NCBI GenBank assembly: GCA_016936555.1
Contig: JAFGXR010000121.1
Coordinates: 1 to 64,000, forward strand
Source: Spirochaetales bacterium
GTDB taxonomy: Bacteria > Spirochaetota > Spirochaetia > DSM-2461
DNA: 64,000 nucleotides
Direction: 5' to 3'
Shown here: positions 1 through 7,923 of the stretch, piece by piece
Position numbering within the stretch: the first letter of the stretch is position 1
How the letters are laid out: every line of letters begins with the position of its first letter
The notes under the pieces: model-generated
Told to the model about the DNA's origin: nothing
The model's database searches: none
Seen by the model: only the letters and a program-made list of their open reading frames with translations
Position numbers and translations under genes: made by a program

Positions 1-176
1 AGAGTGAGCCTTCCCGTAATATTGAGCAGTGAGTCGCTGTTCTGTTCAAATGAAACTTCTTTCAGGTGACTGTGTAGAACCGTGACTTTTTCCTCCTGTA
101 TGACAGCAGAAACTTCCACGAAGAGAAGTCCCTGGCCGATACAGATCAGGATGACAATGAGAAGGCGTTTAGCCAT
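1..176 (-). CDS. Secreted protein, N-terminal part only
   Basis: The leftward frame begins with ATG at 176 and runs off the left edge of the window. The 58 visible residues start with MAKRLLIVILICIGQGLLF, a basic tip followed by a hydrophobic stretch, which looks like a signal peptide; the mature part begins near EEKVTVLHSH. Its start overlaps the stop of the upstream diguanylate cyclase by one base (TAATG), so the two are probably translationally coupled. A periplasmic sensor or binding protein partnering the cyclase would fit, but too little is visible to name a family. Confidence 0.6.
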   Translation of the reverse strand, partial: MAKRLLIVILICIGQGLLFVEVSAVIQEEKVTVLHSHLKEVSFEQNSDSLLNITGRLT

Positions 177-1516
177 TAATTGACCCTCCGGTCTATTCTG
201 TAGGCCGATCCCTCGATGCCCTTGACCACTTTCTTCATTTCCGCGGCATAGTGGGCAAGCTGTCCGTAGGAGTCTATTTTTTTATAGTGATTGCTCACGA
301 CGGCGATTGATAGGCTCACAAAGGGAAATTTCTGTTTCTTTCCTTTCCGATCCACTGACTCGATGTAACCTCTGGTTCTGTCTTCTTCGCTGTAGAACTC
401 TTTGATACGGCTGTCGAACTCATCAATGGAAAGAGCTGCGATTTTTTCCCAGTCGTAGTAATCGCAGATTATGACGAAATCGTCTCCCCCTTCATGTCCG
501 AAAAAGCAGTTGCGGGCATGGCTCCGGTTTATGCTCTTTTCAATAACATCGCGTGTATAGAGGATAATTTCGTCGCCTCTCGAGAAACCGTAGGCATCGT
601 TATAGGCTTTGAATTGATCCAGGTCGCAATAGAGCACACAGAAAGCATTGCCGGTCTGCAGGCGCTTCTGGATCTCCCGCTCCAGGGCGATATTGCCGGG
701 CAGGCCTGAAAGGGGATTGGCGTTTCTGGCTTCGCTGTGTACCGTAGATATGGATCCGGCCATCTGCTCTATCTTCTTTGTTATGAGACCGAACTCGTCG
801 CTCCGGTGTTTCGGGAAAGTGATATCGTAGTTGCCGTTGCTGATTTCCGTAAGGAGAGTCAGAACTTTTCTCAGAGGTGATATCAGAGCGTTATAGGTAA
901 AAAAGGCGAAGAGAAGATGGATGAGGGTGACGATAACCGTCATCAGGCCGCTCTGGCGGAAAAGATAGCTCATCCTCCTGTCCATTTCCTCAATGGATAT
1001 ACCGGCTATGACAATAAAAGTTCCTTCGGGCCCGGGAATGTAGAGATCGATCAGGCGCTTTTCAAAGATCAGTTCATGGTGAAAGCCCGAGTTCTCAAAA
1101 TCCCGCTTGGTCAGCGATTTCTGTATGGACCGGATAAGATCCGGCGCAGCCGGTGTCGGGGCGATATTGTCCGAAGTTGCCAGAAGCAGGCTCTGTTCGT
1201 TGTATATCTTAATGTATTCTATGTTGAGGTGTTTTTTTGACTCCAGTTCTTTAATGAGTCCGCCATAACCGGTTTTCTCTTCCATGATGGCATTGATTTC
1301 CCTTCCTATGGATAAGGTCCGGAGGAGAGCGTTTTCTCCGATGAGGTCCACCTGGTTTTCAAAAACCAGCAGGGTAAAGCTCATGATTAGCAGTACGGCC
1401 GTCAGAAGATAGGCGATAATGAATTTCATGGTGATGGACGCGCCGTAACCTTTTCCTTTCTGTTTCATCTGTTTCATTCCATTATTATGATAGTATGATT
1501 TTCGGCACATATCCAC
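176..1516 (-). CDS. Membrane-bound GGDEF protein (diguanylate cyclase) with HAMP
   Basis: Probable diguanylate cyclase making c-di-GMP from two GTP at the inner membrane. Layout: first membrane helix about residues 30-50, a periplasmic stretch of about 135 residues, second helix about 190-212, a HAMP-like linker (ISPLRKVLTLLTEISNG), then a GGDEF domain from about 265 to the end. The active-site loop reads GHEGGDDF, with Asp where the canonical motif has Glu, so activity is likely but not certain. The 446-residue form starts at a GTG without a clear ribosome site; Met14, Met17 and Met30 are alternatives. It lies divergent from the sigma54 activator and overlaps the secreted partner at 176 by one base. 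Confidence 0.85.
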   Translation of the reverse strand: MDMCRKSYYHNNGMKQMKQKGKGYGASITMKFIIAYLLTAVLLIMSFTLLVFENQVDLIGENALLRTLSIGREINAIMEEKTGYGGLIKELESKKHLNIEYIKIYNEQSLLLATSDNIAPTPAAPDLIRSIQKSLTKRDFENSGFHHELIFEKRLIDLYIPGPEGTFIVIAGISIEEMDRRMSYLFRQSGLMTVIVTLIHLLFAFFTYNALISPLRKVLTLLTEISNGNYDITFPKHRSDEFGLITKKIEQMAGSISTVHSEARNANPLSGLPGNIALEREIQKRLQTGNAFCVLYCDLDQFKAYNDAYGFSRGDEIILYTRDVIEKSINRSHARNCFFGHEGGDDFVIICDYYDWEKIAALSIDEFDSRIKEFYSEEDRTRGYIESVDRKGKKQKFPFVSLSIAVVSNHYKKIDSYGQLAHYAAEMKKVVKGIEGSAYRIDRRVN

Positions 1517-1563
1517 AAAAGCGTTGAATATTGGCAGGGGAAGATACTAAAATTGTAATAGTC

Positions 1564-3009
1564 ATGGTCGAACTCAATATAATCATTCTGGAAGACGATA
1601 TTGTTCAGAATACCTGGTATAAGGCTTTTTTCAACAACCTCTCCTTTCCTCCCTGCCGAGTGACCACGACTGAAAATTTCACTCTTTTCAAAACGGAGTT
1701 CAGAGAGAATTTCTACAATTTCGCCATAATTGACTATTACCTTCCCGATACGAACGGCCGTGAAGTCCTCGCATATATAAAAGCGAACAATCCCGCCTGC
1801 GAAGTCATAATTGTTTCATCGACGCAAGAGATTTCCGCCGTTGTGGATCTTATGAAAACGGGGGCTTTTGATTTTCTGAAAAAGCCTCTGGATCCCAAGC
1901 GGCTTCAGGGGCTGACGATGCAGGTCTGGGAGAGCCAGACCATAGTCAAAGAGAGGGAAGTCAACCGTCCGGCGCGGGAGAGAAAAGGATTTTCCCAGGA
2001 AATCATCTACAAAAGCCACAAGATTGAAAAAATCCTCGATACGGCCTCCCGTTGCGCCAGCGTCGATTCCACAGTCCTTATCAGAGGGGAAAGCGGAACC
2101 GGCAAAGAACTCATTGCCAACTCCATTTATTCCATGAGCCGACGGACCAAAGCGCCTTTTGTCGTTCTCAATATAGCCTCCCTTCCGGAAACCCTTGTGG
2201 AAAGCGAACTTTTCGGACATAAGAAGGGCGCGTTTACAGGCGCCGCAACCGACCGGATCGGCCGTTTTGAAGAAGCCGACGGCGGGACGCTCTTCATAGA
2301 TGAAATCGGGGATATCTCCATGGCCGTTCAGGTAAAGCTTCTGCGCGCCATCCAATTCAAGACCTTTCAGAAACTAGGTGATAACGAAACATACAAATCG
2401 GACGTCCGGATAATCGCCGCCACGAGCCGGAACCTTGAGGAAATGATAAAAAACAGGGAATTCCGCGAGGACCTCTATTACCGGCTCAGCGTTATTACCA
2501 TCCGCATTCCCCCGTTGCGGGAGAGAAAAGAGGATATAAAGCCGCTTGTGGAATACTTTCTGGAAAATAAATGCCGTTTTTACGGAAAGAGCATTCCCCG
2601 TCTCACCGATAAGGTGACCCATGCACTCATACAGCACGATTATCCCGGGAACGTCAGGGAACTGGAAAATGTAGTGGAGCATGCCGTCGTTATGAACAGA
2701 GCCGAGATTCTCCTTTCGGAGGATCTGCCGGAGCAGATGAGAATCTACGTCTCCGATGATCCGGTGGCCGATGGCGATAGTGTTGAACCTGAGGAAGAGG
2801 GCGATGACGGATTTCTCTCATTCGGCGATGACGATCTCGATCTGGAGACGCTTCTTATGAGTCTGGAGAAGAAAATCATCAGCAGGGCTCTTGAAAAATG
2901 CGGAGGAAACCAGAGCGCCGCCGCGCGAGTGCTGAAAATTTCCGAGAGGAAGATGAGATTCCGCATGGAGAAACTCAATCTTGAAAATGTATACAGGACT
3001 GTACGATGA
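1564..3009 (+). CDS. NtrC-type sigma54-dependent response regulator
   Basis: Activator of sigma54 RNA polymerase. I chose ATG 1564 (481 residues) because the receiver begins directly after it ([11 protein letters not shown]); the open frame extends to 1531. Domains: receiver about 1-120 with phospho-acceptor Asp57 in AIIDYYLPD and Lys in FLKKP; AAA+ domain with Walker A GESGTGKE at about 175-182, an intact sigma54-contacting GAFTGA loop at about 222-227 and Walker B GGTLFIDE at about 240-247; C-terminal Fis-type helix-turn-helix ([13 protein letters not shown]). No histidine kinase is adjacent. The stop overlaps the start of the next gene (ATGA), which suggests one functional unit. A sigma54-type promoter lies 4 kb downstream at 7071-7086. 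Confidence 0.93.
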   Translation: MVELNIIILEDDIVQNTWYKAFFNNLSFPPCRVTTTENFTLFKTEFRENFYNFAIIDYYLPDTNGREVLAYIKANNPACEVIIVSSTQEISAVVDLMKTGAFDFLKKPLDPKRLQGLTMQVWESQTIVKEREVNRPARERKGFSQEIIYKSHKIEKILDTASRCASVDSTVLIRGESGTGKELIANSIYSMSRRTKAPFVVLNIASLPETLVESELFGHKKGAFTGAATDRIGRFEEADGGTLFIDEIGDISMAVQVKLLRAIQFKTFQKLGDNETYKSDVRIIAATSRNLEEMIKNREFREDLYYRLSVITIRIPPLRERKEDIKPLVEYFLENKCRFYGKSIPRLTDKVTHALIQHDYPGNVRELENVVEHAVVMNRAEILLSEDLPEQMRIYVSDDPVADGDSVEPEEEGDDGFLSFGDDDLDLETLLMSLEKKIISRALEKCGGNQSAAARVLKISERKMRFRMEKLNLENVYRTVR

Positions 3010-5057
3010 ACGATTTGACGAACACTGACATATTTCTTCCTCTCATATATGCCTGTTTTACCTTACCCAGTCTGTACATACTTTTCAGGTATTATCTGCT
3101 TGACCGCAGAAAGGAATTCCATTCGCTCCTGCTTATGGTTCTCGTTTTCAATTTTTTCCTGATCGCAGAAGGCAGCTCGCGGATTTTTATGAACTTTTAC
3201 GGGAATCTGCTGCTGGCCACCCAGTTCTCGCGGCTTCAGGAAGCATCACTTCTATTTCTCTATATTCTGGTACCCTATGTTATAGGTTCCAATTTTCCGC
3301 TTATGGACCGTTGGAAGAGAATAAACCGTTTCTTCCTCCTCATCGGGGTGGTCATTTCCGTCTATATGCTTTTTTTCGTCCTTTTCAAGCCGGAGACCTT
3401 TATAGATGTAAAGAAGTTCATGTCCGACAGCTTCATTCCCGGGAGCAAACCGGGGCGGGGAGCTACGGGTTATCTCTTTCAGCTCCGCGATGTTTTTCTC
3501 GTCGTTTATTTTATTTACGGACTGACCGCCGTGTTGGTCAACAAGAAGGATCACCACCTCGATCCCGTCCAATCCTCTATTCTTATCGGTGTCGCAATAG
3601 TATTCGCAATGAGTATAGGCGACCTGATAGCGGATATCAGCGGTAACAGGGTCGCTCATTTTTCAGAAATAATCCGCTTCGAACTGGGAGTGACGATTTT
3701 TTCTCTATTCGTTTTCTCCCGCTCCATTATTTATTTCCTGCGCAAAGGCCTGCTTCTCGAAGATACCAGGCGTCAACTGGAAGAAAATCAGAAACTCCTC
3801 GAATTTCAGGCAATCCACCGCAGGGAAAGCGGCCTTCTCAACCGGAAAGCTTTCCACGATGCCGTAAGGGACTACTTCAGCGGGGAAGATCACGGCACAG
3901 GCCGGGACGGTCTTCTCTATGTCCGAATAGAGAATTACCGTCAGCTTTATGAATCCTTCGGCAGCATCAGGACCAGGGATATCATGAGACAGGTCTCCTT
4001 CCGTCTGGAAAATGTCCAGACCGAATTATCCGTACTTTATCATACGGAACCGGGGGAGTTTGTCGTTTTTGTCAAAAAAGCCGATTCGGAGGATTATATC
4101 CGGCGGTATGCCGGCGTCCTCCGTTCGGTACTCCTCCAGCGGATTCTCATCGGCGAAGATTCCTATTACGTCAGATCTCTCATTGGAGTCATGTTCCTTC
4201 CCGAAGACGGCGCATCGCTCGATGAAGTCCAGCGGAACTCCTACAATACGCTGAACAATGCTTCCCTCTCCCCCGACAGAATTCTCTATTTTGATGAGAA
4301 TATCAGAAAGGAAAGCCTGAACCGGTATTCTCTTATAAATAATTTACAGACCGCCATGCGTCAGAACGGGTTTTCCTTCCGTTATCTTCCCCTGCTCACT
4401 CACAAGGGCGACAGAGCAGGGCTTATCCTAAGGCTTCACTGGGATCAGCCCTATGATTTCCTGGAACTGACCGCTTATGCGGAAAAATCCGGCCTGATTC
4501 ACGATATGCAGAGAATGTCCACTCAGATGTTCTATAACGATGTGAGAATTCTCAGAAACCACGGTGTGGAAGGCAGGATTTACGGTGTAATCAACACCTC
4601 CCTCCTGCAGTCGGAGGGCTTCGCCGATAAAGTCATTAACACCCTTGAGTCGGGGAATTTCACTGTAAACGATATCGGTTTCGTCATATATGACAATTAT
4701 CATTTTAATATGAAGAGTTTTATTGTTCAAAATATCGCGATTCTGAAGGATTACGGTTTCGATTTTATTCTCGACGAGTCGCGAAGCACCAATAACTCGC
4801 TCGATACGCTATTAACTGTTCCCATTGACAAGATTATCCTGAAAAGGGAGATCCTTAAGGGGCTGGAGCGCGATGAGAAAAAAAGAATCTATATTCACAA
4901 TATTCTCAAGATGATGAATGAACTGGATTATACGACCATTGCCGACGGGGTTGAATCAGCGGAGACTCTCAGCTATCTCAAAAAAGAAGGCATTTCCCTT
5001 TTTCTTGAAACCCCGTCCAACAAACCTGTTTCCCTGGAAGAATTGATTCAGGGATGA
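3006..5057 (+). CDS. Membrane protein with degenerate GGDEF and EAL domains
   Basis: A 683-residue protein. The N-terminal 240 residues contain about seven hydrophobic helices. A GGDEF-like domain follows (about 275-430), starting at ESGLLNRKAFHDAV, but its signature loop reads TEPGEF instead of GGDEF. The EAL-like domain (about 440-683) has GLILRL where EALLR is expected and lacks the metal-binding DDFGTG motif (FILDESRSTN instead). Both catalytic activities are therefore probably lost; such proteins often act as c-di-GMP or GTP receptors or as protein-interaction modules. The ATGA overlap with the sigma54 activator suggests that it senses a signal for that regulator in place of a kinase, which is inference. 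Its 3' end overlaps the convergent SCP2-like gene by 10 bases. Confidence 0.85.
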   Translation: MNDLTNTDIFLPLIYACFTLPSLYILFRYYLLDRRKEFHSLLLMVLVFNFFLIAEGSSRIFMNFYGNLLLATQFSRLQEASLLFLYILVPYVIGSNFPLMDRWKRINRFFLLIGVVISVYMLFFVLFKPETFIDVKKFMSDSFIPGSKPGRGATGYLFQLRDVFLVVYFIYGLTAVLVNKKDHHLDPVQSSILIGVAIVFAMSIGDLIADISGNRVAHFSEIIRFELGVTIFSLFVFSRSIIYFLRKGLLLEDTRRQLEENQKLLEFQAIHRRESGLLNRKAFHDAVRDYFSGEDHGTGRDGLLYVRIENYRQLYESFGSIRTRDIMRQVSFRLENVQTELSVLYHTEPGEFVVFVKKADSEDYIRRYAGVLRSVLLQRILIGEDSYYVRSLIGVMFLPEDGASLDEVQRNSYNTLNNASLSPDRILYFDENIRKESLNRYSLINNLQTAMRQNGFSFRYLPLLTHKGDRAGLILRLHWDQPYDFLELTAYAEKSGLIHDMQRMSTQMFYNDVRILRNHGVEGRIYGVINTSLLQSEGFADKVINTLESGNFTVNDIGFVIYDNYHFNMKSFIVQNIAILKDYGFDFILDESRSTNNSLDTLLTVPIDKIILKREILKGLERDEKKRIYIHNILKMMNELDYTTIADGVESAETLSYLKKEGISLFLETPSNKPVSLEELIQG

Positions 5058-6016
5058 TCACTCGAATTGTAGAATCCGTGAATGGCAAAAATATTCAAAA
5101 GAATGACACCGCAGAACAGCAGAGATATAAAGGTCAGAAAAGTATCTGAGATATATTTCCAGAGAGCTGTGTTCATACTCATATAGAGGAGGAAGATTAC
5201 GGCAAACCAGATTTCACTCCAGAGAACAAGAGCCCGCCGCTGTTTTCTCATGATTTCCGGTGTATAGATTTCCTGGCCGTTATTGTGTACCGAATTGTAC
5301 TCGGAAAGGACATTCCTTATGGGGCTGTAAAGCGAGCCGATGAAGAACAGGGGTATGGTCAGAAGAAAATAAATATGATAGTAAAATCTGTAATGGGGCG
5401 AATCGAGAAAAAAAAGAACTGTACTTATACCCAGATACACCAGAAGGAAAATCTCTATCCGCGTCAGCCTGTCGGTTTTATAGTAATAGATTGAAAATGC
5501 GGAGAACAGGATGAACAAGGATAAAAAGGACCCGGCCGTATTCACCGAGAAAACCCACCCCATCCATATCTGAAGAAAGGCCAGAGAAACCAATATGAAA
5601 CTGAACTCCCGGGGGAGGCCGAAGGGGCCTCTTCTTATTTTGCCCGGCAGGGAGTCCGGTTCCCGGAGGGTCGCTTTGTGAAAATGGAAAAACCTGCTCA
5701 TTTCAAAGAAAAACATACGGTCCCCGGAAATGTAATATTCTCCTTTGCCATAACCGTGATAGGGATCTGTCTCACTTCGAAGCAGGGCGAGAAAAGTTTC
5801 AATCGATCCCTGGTATTCCACATCCTGCATACGGCTCAGACCGTCGTTCAGGTAGGCTTCCTCTTTATTGATAACCATATGGTACTGGGAATAGGGAAAA
5901 ACCAGGTTGAGGATCCGCGGTTCCCCACGGTAGTCCTCCACGGCGAACTGACGGCATATATGGGACAGAATCATATGTTCGCTTTCGTATTTGTCTGCCG
6001 GACCGATATTCAGCAT
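5048..6016 (-). CDS. SCP2-like domain fused to multi-span membrane domain (copy 2)
   Basis: The longer open frame would start at 6154, but ATG 6016 is preferred: it gives MLNIGPADKYES and a 7-base overlap with the upstream paralogue. Residues 1 to about 115 match the sterol-carrier (SCP2) pattern in its C-terminal half: a YQGSIETFLALL stretch, then SETDPYHGYGKGEYYISGD, the typical 'TDP ... G ... I.GD' ending. About seven hydrophobic helices follow to residue 322. The SCP2 fold holds lipids or acyl chains in a hydrophobic tunnel, so a role in membrane-lipid sensing or handling is possible. The fusion to a polytopic membrane domain is one I do not recognise. Paralogous to the gene at 6010-6939. 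Confidence 0.75.
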   Translation of the reverse strand: MLNIGPADKYESEHMILSHICRQFAVEDYRGEPRILNLVFPYSQYHMVINKEEAYLNDGLSRMQDVEYQGSIETFLALLRSETDPYHGYGKGEYYISGDRMFFFEMSRFFHFHKATLREPDSLPGKIRRGPFGLPREFSFILVSLAFLQIWMGWVFSVNTAGSFLSLFILFSAFSIYYYKTDRLTRIEIFLLVYLGISTVLFFLDSPHYRFYYHIYFLLTIPLFFIGSLYSPIRNVLSEYNSVHNNGQEIYTPEIMRKQRRALVLWSEIWFAVIFLLYMSMNTALWKYISDTFLTFISLLFCGVILLNIFAIHGFYNSSDHP

Positions 6017-6939
6017 GAGCCCAGCTCCAGAAAGGAATAGACCCCGTTCAGAACAAAGAGGAGCAGGTACAGATTGCCGGCCAGTATCTGGTAAATGCCT
6101 CTGCCCCAGGGAATCATGGAAACGGCCACCCCGGCGCAGAAAAGAAGAATCCACAGGATGGTTATATTGGACTGGTGATTATTGATAATGCAGTCGGTGT
6201 ACTCTCTGTTGTTGATGCTAATAGAATTGTAAAGGCTCACTATTGTCCGATCGAAGAAAAAGCTGCCTGTAAAAATTATGATCATATAAATATTGTAGAG
6301 AAAGAAAATATTGCCGCTTACCGGAATGAAGTTCCAAATCAGGGCAATGGCAAAAGCCGGGTATATGAGGTAGAGAAACAGTTCCCTGAGATGCACTTTG
6401 TCGGTTAAAAACAGATATCCGATCAAACCCGTGAAGATTGAGGCAGGCAGAAAAATAAAATTATCGGTGAGATGCATCAATTGCGTAATCTGGAGCAGCA
6501 AGCCGGAAAACATCATCACAGCGAAGACCGAGCGGCCCGATAGCCTGAGCGGTCCCCGGTAGACAGAAGGCGTCTCATCGAATTTTTTCTCTTTCCGGTC
6601 CGTGTCGACCAGAGAGAAATTATTTCTGAGATGAAGGAAAAAGGCTATATCTCCTTCCACATCTATCTGACAGTCGAGAATACTTTTCAGCGGGTCGGTT
6701 TTTTTCCGGAGTATATCTATGAACGTTTCGATCGGACCCTTATATGTCACTGTGGCGCGGGGATGGCTCCCCCAGTTTACCGAACAGTGCCCCGCGGCAA
6801 AAGAGAGGTAATAGCTCTCTCCGCTGCTGCTTTGAATATTGAGAATGGGATCGTATTCAGGATCGACAGGAGTTTGGCGATAGGTTTCTGATATCACTTC
6901 CAGTAGATCCTGGTATTTGCCTGACTGATCGAATACCAT
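6010..6939 (-). CDS. SCP2-like domain fused to multi-span membrane domain (copy 1)
   Basis: A 309-residue protein. Residues 20-110 follow the SCP2 fold pattern closely: a beta-rich start (YYLSFAAGHCSVNWG), then ATVTYKGPIETFIDILR, KKTDPLKSI and IDVEGD. From about residue 130 there are about seven hydrophobic segments (for example SVFAVMMFSGLLLQI and LFLYLIYPAFAIALIW). It is the first gene of a leftward pair; its stop overlaps the start of its paralogue. ATG 6939 is the only possible start, because TGA is in frame just upstream. It has no good Shine-Dalgarno and sits at the predicted transcription start of a promoter-like sequence, suggesting a leaderless message. Function unknown; lipid binding at the membrane is inferred from the fold only. 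Confidence 0.78.
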   Translation of the reverse strand: MVFDQSGKYQDLLEVISETYRQTPVDPEYDPILNIQSSSGESYYLSFAAGHCSVNWGSHPRATVTYKGPIETFIDILRKKTDPLKSILDCQIDVEGDIAFFLHLRNNFSLVDTDRKEKKFDETPSVYRGPLRLSGRSVFAVMMFSGLLLQITQLMHLTDNFIFLPASIFTGLIGYLFLTDKVHLRELFLYLIYPAFAIALIWNFIPVSGNIFFLYNIYMIIIFTGSFFFDRTIVSLYNSISINNREYTDCIINNHQSNITILWILLFCAGVAVSMIPWGRGIYQILAGNLYLLLFVLNGVYSFLELGSC

Positions 6940-6945
6940 AATTCA

Positions 6946-6973
6946 ATATTAATCCAAACTCACCTCTTTTCAA
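6946..6973 (-). promoter_or_regulatory. Sigma70-type promoter for the leftward SCP2-like pair
   Basis: On the minus strand there is TTGAAA at 6973-6968, a 16-base spacer and TAATAT at 6951-6946. The expected transcription start falls on or beside the ATG at 6939, so the message would have almost no leader. AGAGGTGAG lies inside the spacer, too far from the ATG to serve it. Confidence 0.5.
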
Positions 6974-7070
6974 GCCGCTTTCTTCCCTTTTCGTCGAATT
7001 GCCTGTGATCCGTAGCATTCTTCGACGGAAAAGGCCTTAAAATGGACAGTATTTCCGATTTTCACTCACT

Positions 7071-7086
7071 TGGCATGGTTTTGGCA
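7071..7086 (+). promoter_or_regulatory. Sigma54 (-24/-12) promoter
   Basis: The sequence TGGCATG-GTTT-TGGCA has the invariant GG (7072-7073) and GC (7084-7085) separated by exactly ten bases and matches the consensus TGGCACG-N4-TTGCA at most positions. The expected start lies near 7096, just ahead of the ribosome site AGGGGAGG (7098-7105) and ATG 7116. A sigma54 activator is encoded at 1564-3009, so a local regulatory circuit is plausible. Confidence 0.65.
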
Positions 7087-7115
7087 TGATTGTAGGCAGG
7101 GGAGGATATAGCAGT

Positions 7116-7484
7116 ATGTCAGGTAATTATTTTTCAGCAGAATATTTTCATTTCAATTATTCCACTCATCTGGACAGATTTCTCGACAGGCTTGAATATC
7201 CCACGTCTTACGAGTTTCATATGGTGCTCAATGTCCGGACTGAAAGGGGCGAGCGCATTCAGAAGTTTCACCTGAACAGCCGGTTCCGAAATGAGGAGAA
7301 CCGGTTTGTCCCTCTTGTTCTTCTCAAGGCCGGCGACGCCACATTCCGGAAGCTTTTCTCCGGGATCGCGGAAATCTCCGACCTTTACAAAGATGGCGAC
7401 CTGGCGGCGTCGGGAGAAGTTTATTTAATCGGAGCTCTTTCGCAAGCGCTGAAACAGTATTACAGAAACGGCGGTGTTTCATGA
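7116..7484 (+). CDS. Small SCP2-like protein (first of pair)
   Basis: ATG 7116 is chosen over the in-frame ATG at 7086 because AGGGGAGG lies ten bases before it and the earlier ATG overlaps the -12 box of the sigma54 promoter. The 122-residue product has no signal peptide or membrane helix. Its second half (PLVLLKAGDATFRKLFSG ... LYKDGDLAASGEVYLIGAL) resembles the end of an SCP2 domain: a beta strand, a helix, then an acidic-glycine loop before 'SGE'. The likeness is weaker than in the leftward fusion genes. The stop overlaps the next start (ATGA). A soluble lipid- or acyl-binding protein is a reasonable guess. Confidence 0.6.
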   Translation: MSGNYFSAEYFHFNYSTHLDRFLDRLEYPTSYEFHMVLNVRTERGERIQKFHLNSRFRNEENRFVPLVLLKAGDATFRKLFSGIAEISDLYKDGDLAASGEVYLIGALSQALKQYYRNGGVS

Positions 7485-7831
7485 CTCTGTTCAAGGAACT
7501 GGCCGCCTTTATGGAAGAACTGAATTTTAAAATCAATGACGGGATTGAACGATCGATCAATATCATCACGGAAAATGAAAGCTTTACCGTTACGATCAGA
7601 ACCGGGAATGGGTTTCTGAGCAACAACTTTTGCGATGAGCCTCATCTGGCTATCCGGATCAATGAATATCATCTGCGCGGCCTGATGGATTGCCGTTGTG
7701 AGATACTCGAACTCTACTTAAAAGGCAGAATGAAGGCCGGAGGCAATCTGCCCCTGCTACTCTCTTTTGTCATGGCTGTGGGGCATTATCAGGAAAAACA
7801 TAAAAGCGAAAGGCTCCGATTCTGTGTTTAG
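7481..7831 (+). CDS. Small SCP2-like protein (second of pair)
   Basis: A 116-residue soluble protein whose ATG overlaps the stop of the preceding gene, so the two are translationally coupled and probably form a pair. Residues 25-95 repeat the same architecture: strands (SFTVTIRTGNGFLSNN), PHLAIRINEYHLRGLMDC, then LYLKGRMKAGGNLPLLLSF in the position of the SCP2 'G.l...G' ending. The sequence match to SCP2 is marginal and rests partly on its neighbours. It is presumably driven by the sigma54-type promoter at 7071-7086. No catalytic motif is visible. Confidence 0.55.
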   Translation: MTLFKELAAFMEELNFKINDGIERSINIITENESFTVTIRTGNGFLSNNFCDEPHLAIRINEYHLRGLMDCRCEILELYLKGRMKAGGNLPLLLSFVMAVGHYQEKHKSERLRFCV

Positions 7832-7923
7832 TCCGATGAAACCGGCCAGTTTTCGACTTTTCAGGCAACTTATTTCTTAATGAATTTAAAAACTTTTTTT
7901 GTGTAGAAAGTAGAGGAGAATCT

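Noticed and set aside
1524-1553. Promoter TTGAAT/TAAAAT for the sigma54 activator
   Set aside because: The boxes are weak and the spacing depends on the choice of -10; not strong enough to list.
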